Translations under genes and position numbers: made by a program
In this document: positions 1-9,429 of the stretch, in pieces
How the letters are laid out: each line of letters starts with the position of its first letter
Numbering within the stretch: position 1 is the stretch's first letter
DNA from: Sinorhizobium psoraleae
GTDB lineage: Bacteria; Pseudomonadota; Alphaproteobacteria; Rhizobiales; Rhizobiaceae
Direction: 5' to 3'
Length of the DNA: 64,000 nt
NCBI RefSeq assembly: GCF_013283645.1
Contig: NZ_JABEKV010000001.1
Coordinates: 372,001 to 436,000, forward strand
Notes under the pieces: generated by a model
Told to the model about the DNA's origin: nothing
The model's input: the letters and a program-made list of their open reading frames with translations, nothing else
Database searches by the model: none

Positions 1-470
1 AAACGGCAATCAGGGAACCCGCCAATCTGGAAGCCCGCGGCAAGGTGCTGCTCGGCTCCTGTTACGCCGGCATTGCCATCGACAATTGCGGCACGGCGAT
101 TGCCCACAATATCAGTCATGCCCTGGCCGGGCTCGCTCCGGTGCATCACGGGCTTGCCACCGCGCTTGGCTTCGAGGCGACGATCGGCTGGCTTGTCGAG
201 GCGGACACGGCCGATCTCGACCATGCGGCCAGGGCCTGTGGCCTTGATCGGCTGGCCGATCTTCCGGCCTTCGTCTCCAATCTGATGGACCGCTGCGGCG
301 TTGCCCGCACGCTGCCGAGGGCCTTCGATGCCTTTTCCGCGACCGATCTTGCTCGCGAAATGAGTGCCCCGGAAAACCAGCCTATGCGCCGCTCGACGAT
401 CCGCGAGGTGACCGATGGCGATATCGACCGGTTCGCGGCGAGGATGATGGCGCTGGCGAAAGGACAATGA
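1..470 (+). CDS. Iron-containing alcohol dehydrogenase, C-terminal part (5' end outside window)
   Basis: The gene is open from the left edge in the frame starting at base 3, so only about the last 155 residues are visible. The stretch AHNISHALAG...VHHG carries the spaced histidines that bind the metal in group III (Fe-dependent) alcohol dehydrogenases, so this should be an NAD(P)-linked oxidoreductase acting on an alcohol or aldehyde. It ends one base before the next start, with the downstream gene's AGGA ribosome site lying inside its 3' end; this implies co-transcription with the aldehyde dehydrogenase, which could oxidise the aldehyde it makes. The substrate cannot be read from the fragment. 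Confidence 0.85.
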   Translation, partial: TAIREPANLEARGKVLLGSCYAGIAIDNCGTAIAHNISHALAGLAPVHHGLATALGFEATIGWLVEADTADLDHAARACGLDRLADLPAFVSNLMDRCGVARTLPRAFDAFSATDLAREMSAPENQPMRRSTIREVTDGDIDRFAARMMALAKGQ

Positions 471-471
471 G

Positions 472-1977
472 ATGACCCAGGAATATACGCGCGCCTATTG
501 GGAAAACCTCTTGGCGGGACTGAAGCCTGAGGGGCGGCACTTCATCGACGGCGCGCACAGGCCTTCGGCATCCGGCGCGACCTTCATGCGCGCCCGGCCG
601 ATGGATGGAAAGCCGGGCGCGGAACTCGCCCGCGGCGATAGCGGCGATGTCGATGCGGCTGTCGCGGCCGCCCGCGCCGCGTTCGGGAGCGGCATCTGGC
701 GCAAGAAGGAACCGCTGGAGAAAAAGAAGATCATGCTCAAATGGGCGGATCTCATCCGGCAGCACGGCGAGGAGCTTGCGATGCTGGAAACGCTCGACGT
801 CGGCAAGCCGATCATGGCATCGCTCAATGTCGATGTCCGGCTCGCAGCCGACGGCATCCAGTATTACGGCGAGATGATCGACAAGCTCTATGACGAGATC
901 GCGCCGACGGGACCGAATGCCCGGGCTCTGGTGCGGAAAGTGCCGCTAGGCGTCGTCGGAGCGATCACCCCGTGGAACTATCCGCTGATCATCGACGCCT
1001 GGAAGCTCGGGCCGGCGATCGCCGCGGGCAATTCGGTCGTGCTGAAGCCGGCCGAACAATCCTCGCTCTCGGCGATCAAGCTCGCGGAGCTCGCGATCGA
1101 AGCGGGGCTGCCGGCGGGTGTGTTCAACGTCGTTACCGGCTACGGCGAGGAGGCCGGCAAACCGCTGGCGCTGCACATGGATGTCGACATGATCGCCTTT
1201 ACCGGCTCGACCGAAGTCGGCAAGCTGATCATGGGCTATGCGGCGCAGTCGAACGTCAAGCGTGTGGCGCTGGAACTCGGCGGCAAGTCGCCACTCGTCG
1301 TCTTCGAGGACGCCGACCTCGATGCGGCCGCGAGTGCGGCGGCCTGGGGCTGTTTCTACAATTCCGGCGAAACCTGCCACGCATCGACGAGGCTGATCGT
1401 CCAGCGCTCGGTGCAGGAAGCATTGATCGAAAAGATCCAGGCGGTGACCAGACGCGAGATTACGCTCGGCCATCCGCTCGACCCTTCGGCGCAGATCGGC
1501 GCGCTGATCGAGGAGAACCACATGAAAAAGGTGCTTTCGATGATTGCGGCCGGCGAGAAGGAGGGTGGACGCCGTGTCTTTGGTGCCGAACGCGTGATGG
1601 ACGAAACCGGAGGCTATTATGTTTCGCCGGGCGTCTTCGTCGACGTGACAAATGACATGAAGCTCGCGCGCCAGGAAGTCTTCGGACCGGTGCTCGCCGC
1701 CATTCCCTTCGAAACGGAAGAGGAGGCGCTGAGGATCGCCAATGACACGGTCTATGGACTCGCGGGCGCCGTCTTCACCCGCAACATGGATCGGGCGCAT
1801 CGCTTCTCGGAAGCGATCCACGCGGGCACGGTGTGGATCAACACCTACGACATGTCGAGTTTCGCGACGCCCTTCGGCGGCTTTAAGCAGTCCGGCTTCG
1901 GTCGCGACCGTTCTGTGCACGCGATCGACAAATACTGCGACTACAAGACCATCTGGCAGCAGTTTGGCTCCGCATGA
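472..1977 (+). CDS. NAD(P)-dependent aldehyde dehydrogenase
   Basis: A 501-residue member of the aldehyde dehydrogenase superfamily, the usual length. Visible motifs are the Rossmann region with ITPWNYPL and FTGSTEVGK, the general-base motif ELGGKSP, and FYNSGETC with the catalytic cysteine at residue 302. The closest subtype by eye is the PuuC/betaine-aldehyde group, oxidising an amino- or hydroxy-aldehyde to the acid. The start is ATG 472 behind AGGACAATGAG. Coupling to the upstream Fe-alcohol dehydrogenase suggests a two-step alcohol-to-acid oxidation. The stop codon TGA (1975-1977) lies inside the first palindrome of a RIME-like repeat. Confidence 0.92.
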   Translation: MTQEYTRAYWENLLAGLKPEGRHFIDGAHRPSASGATFMRARPMDGKPGAELARGDSGDVDAAVAAARAAFGSGIWRKKEPLEKKKIMLKWADLIRQHGEELAMLETLDVGKPIMASLNVDVRLAADGIQYYGEMIDKLYDEIAPTGPNARALVRKVPLGVVGAITPWNYPLIIDAWKLGPAIAAGNSVVLKPAEQSSLSAIKLAELAIEAGLPAGVFNVVTGYGEEAGKPLALHMDVDMIAFTGSTEVGKLIMGYAAQSNVKRVALELGGKSPLVVFEDADLDAAASAAAWGCFYNSGETCHASTRLIVQRSVQEALIEKIQAVTRREITLGHPLDPSAQIGALIEENHMKKVLSMIAAGEKEGGRRVFGAERVMDETGGYYVSPGVFVDVTNDMKLARQEVFGPVLAAIPFETEEEALRIANDTVYGLAGAVFTRNMDRAHRFSEAIHAGTVWINTYDMSSFATPFGGFKQSGFGRDRSVHAIDKYCDYKTIWQQFGSA

Positions 1978-2073
1978 TTCCTTAAATCGAAATCGATTTA
2001 AGGACAAAAACATGCAGAAATTTAAAGTTCTACAGCGACCTTTGCGCGTCTGATTAGACGCGCGGCGCTGTAG
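1972..2073. repeat. RIME-like intergenic mosaic element, intact copy
   Basis: About 100 bp made of two large palindromes. The first runs from GCATG through CCTTAAATCG / CGATTTAAGG to CATGC; the second is bounded by CTACAGC and GCTGTAG, with GCGCGTCT / AGACGCGC inside. The same two modules recur at 34510, 43642 and 51985, and a half copy at 31643. The arrangement fits the published description of Rhizobium-specific intergenic mosaic elements (RIME). The element begins inside the last codons of the aldehyde dehydrogenase and ends about 44 bp before the next gene, so its hairpins could act on read-through or mRNA stability. Confidence 0.8.
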
Positions 2074-2116
2074 CCACTTGCAAGACGTAAGAACAAAGAG
2101 GCGGATCGGAGGAGCC

Positions 2117-3241
2117 ATGAGCAAGATCGTTTCCATCGAGATCACCCATCACCGTCTGCCGCTCGATCCGCCGTTCAAGGCAAGCTGGGACGGGCGCCCG
2201 CGCAAACAGTTCGACGCGACGATCATCCGGGTGCGCGACGACGAAGGCCGCGAGGGCATCGGCTCGGGTGACCTGATGAAAGGCTTCGAGGGCCACGAAG
2301 GCCTCTTCATCGGCGAGGATCCGCGCCATCTCGAGCGGCACTATGAGGTGCTGTCGCATATCAACTTCCACTATGGCCGCTGCTGGCCGATGGATCTGGC
2401 GCTCTGGGATCTCGCAGGCAGGATCGTTGGCGAGCCCGTCTGGCGCATGCTCGGCGGCCGGGCGGACCGGGTGCGCCTTTATGCCTCTTCCGGCGTGCTT
2501 CGTGATCCGGGCGCGATGGCGGCCCAGGCCGAAAGGTATCTGGAGGAGGGTTTTCCGGCAATGAAGGTTCGCTTCACCTCCTCCGCCGGCGGGCGAGACG
2601 GTTGGCGGGAGGATGTGCGGGCGCTGGAGGCGATCCGAACCCGCGTCGGCGACCGGCTGGAGTTGATGGTCGACTGCAACCAGGGCTGGCGCATGCCCTG
2701 GGATACGACGCTTGCCTGGACCTTCAAGGACGCATTGGCGGTCGCGAAGGAACTGGAGCGCCTAGGGATCTACTGGATGGAGGAGCCGCTGCATCGCTCC
2801 GACCGCAAGGGCATGCGCCGGCTGAGCGATGCGACCTCCGTGCGCATCGCCGGCGGCGAGATGACGCGGGAGCTTTATGAATTCCGCGACATCATCGAGG
2901 AGCGCGCCTTCGATGTGATCCAGCCGGACGTGGCGCTGGTCGGCGGTATCACCGGCTGCCGCAGGCTCGCCTGGCAGGCGCGCGAGGCGGGGGTGATGTT
3001 CACTCCACACTCCTGGACCAATGGCATCGGCGTTCTGGCGAACGCTCATCTGACCGCAGGGGTGGGTGATGCGCCGTGGCTCGAATACCCTTACGACAAT
3101 CCGGAGTGGAGCGAGCAGCGGCGCGATTATCCGATGGCGGCTCCGCTGCGGCACAAAAACGGCTGGCTGGAACTTGGCGAAGCGTCCGGCCTTGGCATCG
3201 CGCTCGACGAGGAGAGATTGAAGGCGACGCGGAGCGGCTGA
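2117..3241 (+). CDS. Enolase-superfamily (mandelate racemase/muconate lactonizing type) enzyme, probable acid-sugar dehydratase
   Basis: 374 residues from ATG 2117, which follows CGGAGGAG; the frame is open further upstream but that part lies in the RIME repeat. Metal ligands of the superfamily are visible: D186/N188 in VDCNQG, the EEP motif near 222-223 and E248 in AGGEM. H298 in FTPHSW is placed like the mandelate-racemase-subgroup catalytic histidine. The usual KxK pair is K150-V-R152, with arginine in the second position. Subgroup members dehydrate or epimerise sugar acids. Its position after an alcohol and an aldehyde dehydrogenase suggests it acts on the acid they produce; the substrate is unknown. 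Confidence 0.85.
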   Translation: MSKIVSIEITHHRLPLDPPFKASWDGRPRKQFDATIIRVRDDEGREGIGSGDLMKGFEGHEGLFIGEDPRHLERHYEVLSHINFHYGRCWPMDLALWDLAGRIVGEPVWRMLGGRADRVRLYASSGVLRDPGAMAAQAERYLEEGFPAMKVRFTSSAGGRDGWREDVRALEAIRTRVGDRLELMVDCNQGWRMPWDTTLAWTFKDALAVAKELERLGIYWMEEPLHRSDRKGMRRLSDATSVRIAGGEMTRELYEFRDIIEERAFDVIQPDVALVGGITGCRRLAWQAREAGVMFTPHSWTNGIGVLANAHLTAGVGDAPWLEYPYDNPEWSEQRRDYPMAAPLRHKNGWLELGEASGLGIALDEERLKATRSG

Positions 3242-3593
3242 AGCATCGCCCGATCTGCACTTTCACTCATACCGAAATCTCACAACGGATTGAGGCGCGA
3301 GGGCGGCTATTCCACAGTCGGCGGCTGAGCTTCTGGTCTACGGCATGTTTCCCAAATCGCAGCTTAAAACACGCAGCAAATCAAAGTTCTGCGGCGATGT
3401 TGTGCGTCTGAAACAATTGCACAGATTGCGATCGCGGAGGTTGCTCGACAGGAGACCTATCAACCTTTGTGACACTCGACGCCGAAAGTGAACCGTATCT
3501 CCGATCCCCGCCCTTGACATTGTTTTGTGCGGTGCAGCATTTTAATCTGCTGATGCAGGATAGGCTAATTTGATCTCGAGAGAGTGACGCGGA
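3242..3593. other. Intergenic region with degenerate RIME half and candidate promoter
   Basis: 352 bp with no convincing gene. Bases about 3379-3420 resemble one half of the RIME repeat (AAAGTTCTGCGGCGA and GTGCGTCTGA match the intact copy at 1972 with changes). TTGACA at 3514-3519, followed about 17-18 bases later by a T-rich GCATTTTAAT, is a plausible sigma70-type promoter for the acyltransferase. It is somewhat AT-richer than the flanking genes. Confidence 0.4.
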
Positions 3594-5696
3594 TTGGCGG
3601 CTGGATCTACGAAGCGGTTTCGAGGCTCTGCTGAGGCTGCCCTGGCAGCCCGACCTGATTACCACGCCCGACGTAAAGTGATTGCCGAGCCGAATATTCG
3701 CGCTGCGCCACGGCGCGACGACATTCAGGGCTTGCGGGCAATCGGCGCACTCTTGGTCGCGATATATCATATATGGATCGGCCGGGTTTCTGGTGGTGTC
3801 GATGTGTTCTTCATCGTCTCCGGCTACCTGCTCATCGGATCGCTGGCGCAACAGGCCGAAGCCAAGCATCGCGTGGATCTCATCCTCTTTGCCACCAAAT
3901 TGGCGCGTCGACTTCTGCCCGCGTCCTTTTTGGTGCTTGCCGTGATCGCGATGTCAGCGCCGTTTTGGCTGCCGAGAATGCGATGGCAAACCGGCATGTA
4001 TCAGATTGTGGCCAGTTCGCTATATCTCGAGAACTGGTTTCTGGCGGACGCGGCGATCGACTATCTCGCACGAGACGAGGTGGGAAGTCCGGTCCAGCAT
4101 TACTGGGCAATGTCAGCCCAGGTCCAATGCCTGCTGATTCTGGCAGCGGCTGTTGCCGTATTTACCTCGATAAGGCGCCGACCATCGCCCACCGACCTGC
4201 TGGTGTTTCTCACAAGTGTGTTCGCACTGTCGCTTGCCTACTCGATCTACGGCACGTCCCGGAACCAGGCATTCGCCTACTACGACACCTTTGCGCGGAT
4301 CTGGGAGTTCGCACTTGGTGGAATCAGTCGCCTGCTGCTGCCCGGTATCAATTTGTCGCCAGTGCAGCGGACGATCGGCGGGTGGATCGGTTTCGCGGCG
4401 ATTCTGAGTTGTGGCATCTTGCTTGAAATATCGACTGTTTTTCCCGGCTACGCCGCCCTCTGGCCGACGCTCGCCGCCGCAGCAATCCTTGTTTGTGGCG
4501 ATGGCCCGCCGTTGCGGTTCGGTGTCGCAAGACTGCTGGCCGCGCGGCCGCTCGTGTGGCTCGGGGGCATATCCTACAGCCTCTATCTCTGGCATTGGCC
4601 AATCCTGGTCTTCTATCTCACCTACTCGTATCAAACCTCGGCCGGTCCCATAGAGGGCATGGTCGTCCTGCTCGTCTCCATCGTCCTTTCCTATTTCACA
4701 ACGCGGCTCGTGGAGGCGCGTTTTCGCGGACGGAAAAATGATGACCGCCCGTTGCAGACGGCGTTCGGAACGATCATCGCCCTTGCTGTGATCGCTGCGG
4801 GCCTGTTCGTCTGGAGAGTGGAGGCCGGTCAAAGCATGACGGAGGAGCAACTGCGTGTCGCCGATGCCGAGCGTTATCCCGGTGCGGCGATCAAAGGGCT
4901 TGCTCCGGGTTCGAGCGATGTCCCCATCCATCCTGGACCCATGACCGTAAAATGGGACGATGCAGACGTGTATCGGGATGGCTGCCACCAGTCTCTGCAG
5001 GGTGCCGCCTTGCTCAGTTGCAGTTACGGGCCGAGAGAGGCGAGCCACACCCTGGCGCTCGTTGGCGGCTCGCACAGCGTGCATTGGCTACCGGCGCTGC
5101 AGGGCGTCTTGCAGCGGTATCCGGACTGGAAGATTGTCACCTACACCAAGAGCAGTTGCGCGCTGGGTTCGCAGGAGACCTCCGAGGCGTCGGCACATCG
5201 GGACGCCTGCACCAAGTGGAACGAACTGTTGATGGAAAGATTGTTGTCGACGAAGCCGGATCTGATTTTCACCACGTCCACACGGGTGGTCGATGGCATC
5301 GAAGAAGTTCCCGCTGGTTATCAACGGCAATGGGAGAGGCTGGCGGCGGCGGGAATTCCGGTCGTGGCAATGCGCGACACGCCCTGGTTTGGCTTTGACG
5401 TGCCCGAATGCGTGGAAATCAATGGTCGTTTCTCGCCGAAATGCGCTGTGCAGCGGGAATTGGTGCTCGCCCCGATCAGTCCGACACGCGCGGTCTCCTT
5501 CAAGGAAAACCTGCATTTCCTGGACTTTTCCGATTATTTCTGCACCGCCGAAATGTGCCCTGCGGTCATTGGCAATGTGCAGGTCTATTACGACAAGCAT
5601 CATGTAACAGCCACCTATATGCGCACGTTGAGCGAAGAGCTTGCTCGTCAGCTTGCGCCGATATTCCGCGACGCGAAACCGTTGGCGCTTGAATGA
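3594..5696 (+). CDS. Membrane acyltransferase (acyltransferase-3 family) fused to periplasmic SGNH domain
   Basis: Up to 700 residues. The N-terminal half is an integral-membrane acyltransferase-3 domain: RRDDIQGLRAIGAL, GGVDVFFIVSGYLL, many hydrophobic segments, and the hallmark GGISYSLYLWHWPI. The C-terminal part (roughly 430-690) is an SGNH-type domain with LVGGSHSVHW at the nucleophile position and DKHHVTATYM supplying Asp/His; the first motif reads GGSH instead of the common GDSH. Such proteins O-acetylate surface polysaccharide, LPS or peptidoglycan. The TTG at 3594 follows only a weak GAGAG; in-frame GTG 3678 is an alternative that keeps the whole domain. It stands alone, so the glycan target is unknown. 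Confidence 0.8.
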   Translation: MAAGSTKRFRGSAEAALAARPDYHARRKVIAEPNIRAAPRRDDIQGLRAIGALLVAIYHIWIGRVSGGVDVFFIVSGYLLIGSLAQQAEAKHRVDLILFATKLARRLLPASFLVLAVIAMSAPFWLPRMRWQTGMYQIVASSLYLENWFLADAAIDYLARDEVGSPVQHYWAMSAQVQCLLILAAAVAVFTSIRRRPSPTDLLVFLTSVFALSLAYSIYGTSRNQAFAYYDTFARIWEFALGGISRLLLPGINLSPVQRTIGGWIGFAAILSCGILLEISTVFPGYAALWPTLAAAAILVCGDGPPLRFGVARLLAARPLVWLGGISYSLYLWHWPILVFYLTYSYQTSAGPIEGMVVLLVSIVLSYFTTRLVEARFRGRKNDDRPLQTAFGTIIALAVIAAGLFVWRVEAGQSMTEEQLRVADAERYPGAAIKGLAPGSSDVPIHPGPMTVKWDDADVYRDGCHQSLQGAALLSCSYGPREASHTLALVGGSHSVHWLPALQGVLQRYPDWKIVTYTKSSCALGSQETSEASAHRDACTKWNELLMERLLSTKPDLIFTTSTRVVDGIEEVPAGYQRQWERLAAAGIPVVAMRDTPWFGFDVPECVEINGRFSPKCAVQRELVLAPISPTRAVSFKENLHFLDFSDYFCTAEMCPAVIGNVQVYYDKHHVTATYMRTLSEELARQLAPIFRDAKPLALE

Positions 5697-5793
5697 ATGT
5701 CACGCTCAAAGACGTGGCAACAAGCACATGAGCGCCTGACTGGAGAGCGACCGGACGAGTATTTTTCCGCCCCGGCGTGGCCGGGGTGGATAC

Positions 5794-6660
5794 TTAGTCA
5801 TGAGGGCGCTGGGGCTCTGAATTCAATGAGTCGGCGAGGCGCGCCGTTTTCCATGTGGAATAGGCGAAGGCAGCGAGGAAGATCGCCGTCATCAGCATTA
5901 CGATGGTCGGCGCCGGCGCGCTGTCGATGAAGAAGGACAGGTAGACGCCGAAGAAGGAGGCGAAGACCGCGACGATCACGGCGGCGATCAGCATGCCGCC
6001 GAATGTGCGCGTGAGCAGAAAGGCGATCGCACCGGGGGCGATCAGCATGGCAATCGCGAGAATGAGGCCGACGGCTTTCAAGGCTCCGACGATCGTCAGC
6101 GACAGGATCGCAAGCAGGCCGTAGTGCAGCCATCCGACCGGAAGCCCAACCGCGCGCGCCTGGGCCGGATCGAAGGCGTGCAGCAACAGGTCGCGCCATT
6201 TGAGCCCGAGGATGCCGGCGGCAACGAGCGCAATGATGCCCGTTTCCAGGATGTCGCGCCAGCCGATCCCGAGCATGTCGCCGAAGAGGATGTGATCGAG
6301 GTGCACGTCGCTCTGGATCTTGGTGTAGAGCACCAGGCCGAAACCGAACATGCCGGAAAAGACGATGCCCATTACCGTATCCTGCTTGATGCGGCTGTTT
6401 TCCTTGAGGTAGCCGGTGAGCAGCGCGCAGCACATGCCGGCGGCAAAGGCACCGACGGCGAGCGGCAGGCCGACGATGTAGGAGATGACGACGCCCGGAA
6501 AGACCGCATGCGAGATCGCGTCGCCCATCAGCGACCAGCCCTTGAGAACGAGGAAGCAGGAGAGCATGGCCGTCGGGATCGCGACCAGGACCGAGATCAG
6601 CAGCGCGTTGCGCATGAACTCGAATTCGAAGACGGCGAGAAGCATGTCGAGCGAGATCAT
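5794..6660 (-). CDS. sitD: Manganese ABC transporter, membrane permease SitD
   Basis: 288 residues, almost entirely hydrophobic, of the ABC-3 (zinc/manganese/iron chelate) permease family. The segment KGWSLMGDAISHAVFPG near residue 45 is the family's typical signature. The ATG overlaps the sitC stop (ATGA), so the two are translationally coupled. With SitC it should form the inner-membrane channel of the SitABCD Mn(II) importer. The frame stays open upstream through sitC, but that extension is a high-GC shadow. Its own stop lies about 100 bp from the convergent acyltransferase gene. Confidence 0.93.
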   Translation of the reverse strand: MISLDMLLAVFEFEFMRNALLISVLVAIPTAMLSCFLVLKGWSLMGDAISHAVFPGVVISYIVGLPLAVGAFAAGMCCALLTGYLKENSRIKQDTVMGIVFSGMFGFGLVLYTKIQSDVHLDHILFGDMLGIGWRDILETGIIALVAAGILGLKWRDLLLHAFDPAQARAVGLPVGWLHYGLLAILSLTIVGALKAVGLILAIAMLIAPGAIAFLLTRTFGGMLIAAVIVAVFASFFGVYLSFFIDSAPAPTIVMLMTAIFLAAFAYSTWKTARLADSLNSEPQRPHD

Positions 6661-7517
6661 CGTACGGCCTCCAGCGCCTCGGACACGCGACGACGGGCGG
6701 CGATGAGCCCGTGCTTCGGGGCAAAGACGAAGGCGAGCATGAAGATCAGCGTCTGCAGTACGATGATGATGCCGCCGGTCGCGCCATCGAGGAAATAACT
6801 CGCATAGGCGCCGACAAAACTTGTCAGCGCACCGATCGCCACGCTGATCGCGATCAGCTTCGGGAAACGGTCGGTGAGCAGATAGGCCGTTGCCCCGGGG
6901 GTCACGACCATGGCGATGACGAGAAACGCGCCGACGGTCTGAAGGGCTGCGACCGTGCAGGCCGAAAGCAGGGTGAAGAACAGGACCTTCAGGAAGGTCG
7001 TGTTGATGCCGATCGAACGGGCGTGGCTCTCGTCGAAGAAGGTCACCATCAGGTCCTTCCATTTCGCCCAGAGGATCGCGAGCGACACGACGCCGATGAT
7101 GGCAAGCTGCAGCGTGTCGGCCGGCGTGATGGCGAGAATGTTGCCGAGCACGATCGTCTGGATGTTCACCGAGGTTGGCGACAGCGACACCATGAAGAGC
7201 CCGAGGCCGAAGAAGGAGGTAAAGATGAGTCCGATGATCGTGTCTTCCTTCAGCCGCGTGCGCTGGTTCAGAAACAGCATGGTGGCCGCGGCGAGCGCGC
7301 CGGAAAAGAAGGCGCCGAGCGAGAAGGGGAGACCCAGCATATAGGCGCCGGCGACCCCGGGCACGATCGCGTGGGAGAGAGCGTCGCCGATCAGCGACCA
7401 GCCCTTGAGCATGAGGTAGGCCGAGAGGAAGGCGCAGACGGCGCCGACGAGCGCGCTCACCCACATGGCGTTCAGCATGTAGCTGTAGGTGAAGGGTTCG
7501 GTGAGCGCCGCGATCAT
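6657..7517 (-). CDS. sitC: Manganese ABC transporter, membrane permease SitC
   Basis: 286 residues, ABC-3 family permease paralogous to SitD. It shows the family signature [17 protein letters not shown] near residue 40 and about eight or nine hydrophobic segments. It overlaps both neighbours by four bases (ATGA type), as expected for equimolar subunits of one complex. Expression should follow the Mur-controlled promoter in front of sitA, the first gene of the operon. Confidence 0.93.
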   Translation of the reverse strand: MIAALTEPFTYSYMLNAMWVSALVGAVCAFLSAYLMLKGWSLIGDALSHAIVPGVAGAYMLGLPFSLGAFFSGALAAATMLFLNQRTRLKEDTIIGLIFTSFFGLGLFMVSLSPTSVNIQTIVLGNILAITPADTLQLAIIGVVSLAILWAKWKDLMVTFFDESHARSIGINTTFLKVLFFTLLSACTVAALQTVGAFLVIAMVVTPGATAYLLTDRFPKLIAISVAIGALTSFVGAYASYFLDGATGGIIIVLQTLIFMLAFVFAPKHGLIAARRRVSEALEAVR

Positions 7518-8449
7518 TTGTCGTCCGGTTCAGGGTCGGTTTCCGGCTTTGCGGGCTGCGCCACCATCCGGTCCCGAGCGCCGTACATGACGAGCGGGCG
7601 CTCGTCGTCGCTGATGACGGCAAGCTGGCGCGGATCGGCATCGTCGTGCAGGCTTTCGCCGCCGAGCACGAAATGCCGCAGCACGCCGCCGAAGGCGAGT
7701 TCGAGGTTGTCGCGGGTGAAGGTGGTTGCCGTCGGACCGTAGGCGAGCACCGTGTTCTTCAGAAGCACGGTGCGGTCGCAGAATTCCGGCACGCTGCCGA
7801 GATTGTGGGTGGAGACGAGCATCACGCGGCCCTCGTCGCGCAAGGCGATGAGCAGGCGGATGATCGCATCCTCGGTCTTGACGTCGACGCCGGTGAAGGG
7901 CTCGTCGAGCAGGATGACGCGGCCGTCCTGCGCCAGCGCGCGGGCGAGGAAGACGCGTTTCTTCTGGCCGCCGGAAAGCTCGCCGATCTGGCGTTTGCGG
8001 AAGTCGCTCATGCCGACGCGCGCAAGGGCGGCCTCGACCGCGTCATGATCGACCTTCTTAGGGATTCGCAGCATGTTCATGTGGCCGTAACGGCCCATCA
8101 TCACGACGTCCTCGACGAGAACCGGAAAGTTCCAGTCGACTTCCTCGGCCTGGGGCACATAGGCGACGAGGTTTCTCCTCAGCGCGGCCGGCACCGACAG
8201 CCCGAGGATCGAGATTTCGCCTTTTGCCAGCTTGACGAAGCCCATGATCGCCTTGAACAGGGTCGACTTGCCGCTGCCGTTGACGCCGACGAGCCCGGTG
8301 ATCGTGCCGGTCGGGATCTCGAAGGAGGCGTCGCGCAGCGCCCGGTGGCCATTGCGATAGGTCACCGTCGCGCCACGGACGCGGATGCCGCTACCCTCGT
8401 CCGTTGATGCCGGCGCTGGTTTGGCGCGCTCCTGCACCTCAAGGTTCAT
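7514..8449 (-). CDS. sitB: Manganese ABC transporter, ATP-binding protein SitB
   Basis: 311 residues. Walker [10 protein letters not shown] (55-63), signature LSGGQKKR (158-165), Walker B VILLDEP (178-184) and the H-loop histidine at 215 are all intact, so it should hydrolyse ATP at the cytoplasmic face of SitCD. The start ATG overlaps the sitA stop by four bases. The N-terminal 20 residues and a C-terminal tail of about 50 residues lie outside the core ATPase domain and have no recognisable motif. Confidence 0.94.
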   Translation of the reverse strand: MNLEVQERAKPAPASTDEGSGIRVRGATVTYRNGHRALRDASFEIPTGTITGLVGVNGSGKSTLFKAIMGFVKLAKGEISILGLSVPAALRRNLVAYVPQAEEVDWNFPVLVEDVVMMGRYGHMNMLRIPKKVDHDAVEAALARVGMSDFRKRQIGELSGGQKKRVFLARALAQDGRVILLDEPFTGVDVKTEDAIIRLLIALRDEGRVMLVSTHNLGSVPEFCDRTVLLKNTVLAYGPTATTFTRDNLELAFGGVLRHFVLGGESLHDDADPRQLAVISDDERPLVMYGARDRMVAQPAKPETDPEPDDK

Positions 8450-9351
8450 TGCGAAAGACCTTTCGCGATCGTTTCGGAGGTAACACGCAGCAGGTCTATA
8501 TAGGTCGGCACCGGACCGTCGGCCTCGCTCAAGGAATCGACATAAAGCACGCCACCATATTTCGCACCGGTCTCCCGCGCCACCTGTTCGGCCGGGTCCG
8601 GCGAGATCGTGCTCTCGGAAAAGACCACCGGAATATTATTGGCGCGCACGGCGTCGATCACCTTGCGCACCTGCTGCGGGGTGCCCTGCTGATCGGCGTT
8701 GATCGGCCAGAGATAGAGCTCCTTCATGCCGAAGTCGCGGATCAGGTAGCTGAAGGCGCCCTCGCTCGAGACGAGCCAGCGCTTTTCCGCCGGGATCTTC
8801 TCGAGTTCCGCCCGGATCGGCGCGACAGCCGCCTCGATCTTCTGCTTATAGGCCTCGGCATTCGCCTTGTAGGTTTCGGCGTTCTGAGGGTCGAATTTCA
8901 CGAAGGCATCGCGGATGTTGTCGACATAGATCAGAGCTGCCGAGGGCGACATCCAGGCATGCGGATTCGGCTTGCCGGTGTACGGACCCTCAGCGATCCC
9001 CATCGGCTCGACGCCTTCCGAGACAACGACGCCGGGAATGTCGTCGAAGTTCTGGAAGAACTTTTCGAACCAGAGTTCCAGGTTCAGCCCGTTCCAGAGA
9101 ATGAGCTTGGCGCCGTGCGCTTTCAGAATGTCGCGTGGCGTGGGTTGGTAGTTGTGGATCTCCGCGCCGGGCTTTGTGATCGATTCGACGATTGCCGCGT
9201 CGCCCGCGACATTCTGCGCCATGTCGGCAATGACCGTGAAGGTGGTGACAGCCTTGAATTTTTCCTGGGCCAGCGCCGCGCCGGGAATGAAGGAAAAGGC
9301 GGCCGCCGCCGCTGCTGCCGCCAGAATCATACGCCTCGTGCAATCGATCAT
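8446..9351 (-). CDS. sitA: Manganese-binding periplasmic protein SitA
   Basis: 301 residues from ATG 9351, chosen because GAGGAGCG precedes it; the longer frame from 9444 would run through the operator region. The first 29 residues form a signal peptide ending in ALA-Q. The expected metal ligands of cluster A-I binding proteins are present: H66, H131 (NPHAWMS), E197 and D272. It captures Mn(II), possibly Fe(II), in the periplasm for SitBCD. It is the first gene of sitABCD, divergent from mur, with two Mur-like palindromes in the 121-bp gap. Confidence 0.94.
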   Translation of the reverse strand: MIDCTRRMILAAAAAAAAFSFIPGAALAQEKFKAVTTFTVIADMAQNVAGDAAIVESITKPGAEIHNYQPTPRDILKAHGAKLILWNGLNLELWFEKFFQNFDDIPGVVVSEGVEPMGIAEGPYTGKPNPHAWMSPSAALIYVDNIRDAFVKFDPQNAETYKANAEAYKQKIEAAVAPIRAELEKIPAEKRWLVSSEGAFSYLIRDFGMKELYLWPINADQQGTPQQVRKVIDAVRANNIPVVFSESTISPDPAEQVARETGAKYGGVLYVDSLSEADGPVPTYIDLLRVTSETIAKGLSQ

Positions 9352-9385
9352 CCGTCGCTCCTCAAGTTGACCCAACCTATGCCTA

Positions 9386-9400
9386 TGCGAATGATTTGCA
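9386..9400. promoter_or_regulatory. Candidate Mur box 1 (sitA-mur intergenic)
   Basis: TGCGAAT-G-ATTTGCA is a 7-1-7 inverted repeat with one mismatch, the geometry bound by Fur-family proteins. It lies 35-49 bp upstream of the sitA start, where a bound repressor would block the promoter. Rhizobial Mur is known to repress sitABCD in manganese-replete cells through such Mur-responsive sequences. The site is read by eye and binding is inferred. Confidence 0.7.
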
Positions 9401-9408
9401 TAAGTCAA

Positions 9409-9429
9409 TGCAAATGAGAACCATTTGCA
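9409..9429. promoter_or_regulatory. Candidate Mur box 2 (sitA-mur intergenic)
   Basis: A perfect 8-bp inverted repeat, TGCAAATG and CATTTGCA, separated by five bases (AGAAC). The half-site TGCAAAT is the same as in box 1, and the centres lie 26 bp apart. It sits about 45 bp before the mur start, so it could serve sitA, mur autoregulation, or both. Confidence 0.65.

Noticed and set aside
5774..5793. CCCCGG / CCGGGG hairpin between the acyltransferase and sitD as a terminator
   Set aside because: The stem is short and no T-run follows on either strand, so I do not call a terminator.
5794..7641. A 615-aa reading frame that joins sitD to sequence of sitC and sitB
   Set aside because: The upstream part is out of frame with the real sitC and sitB; SitD starts at 6660 with the coupled ATGA overlap.
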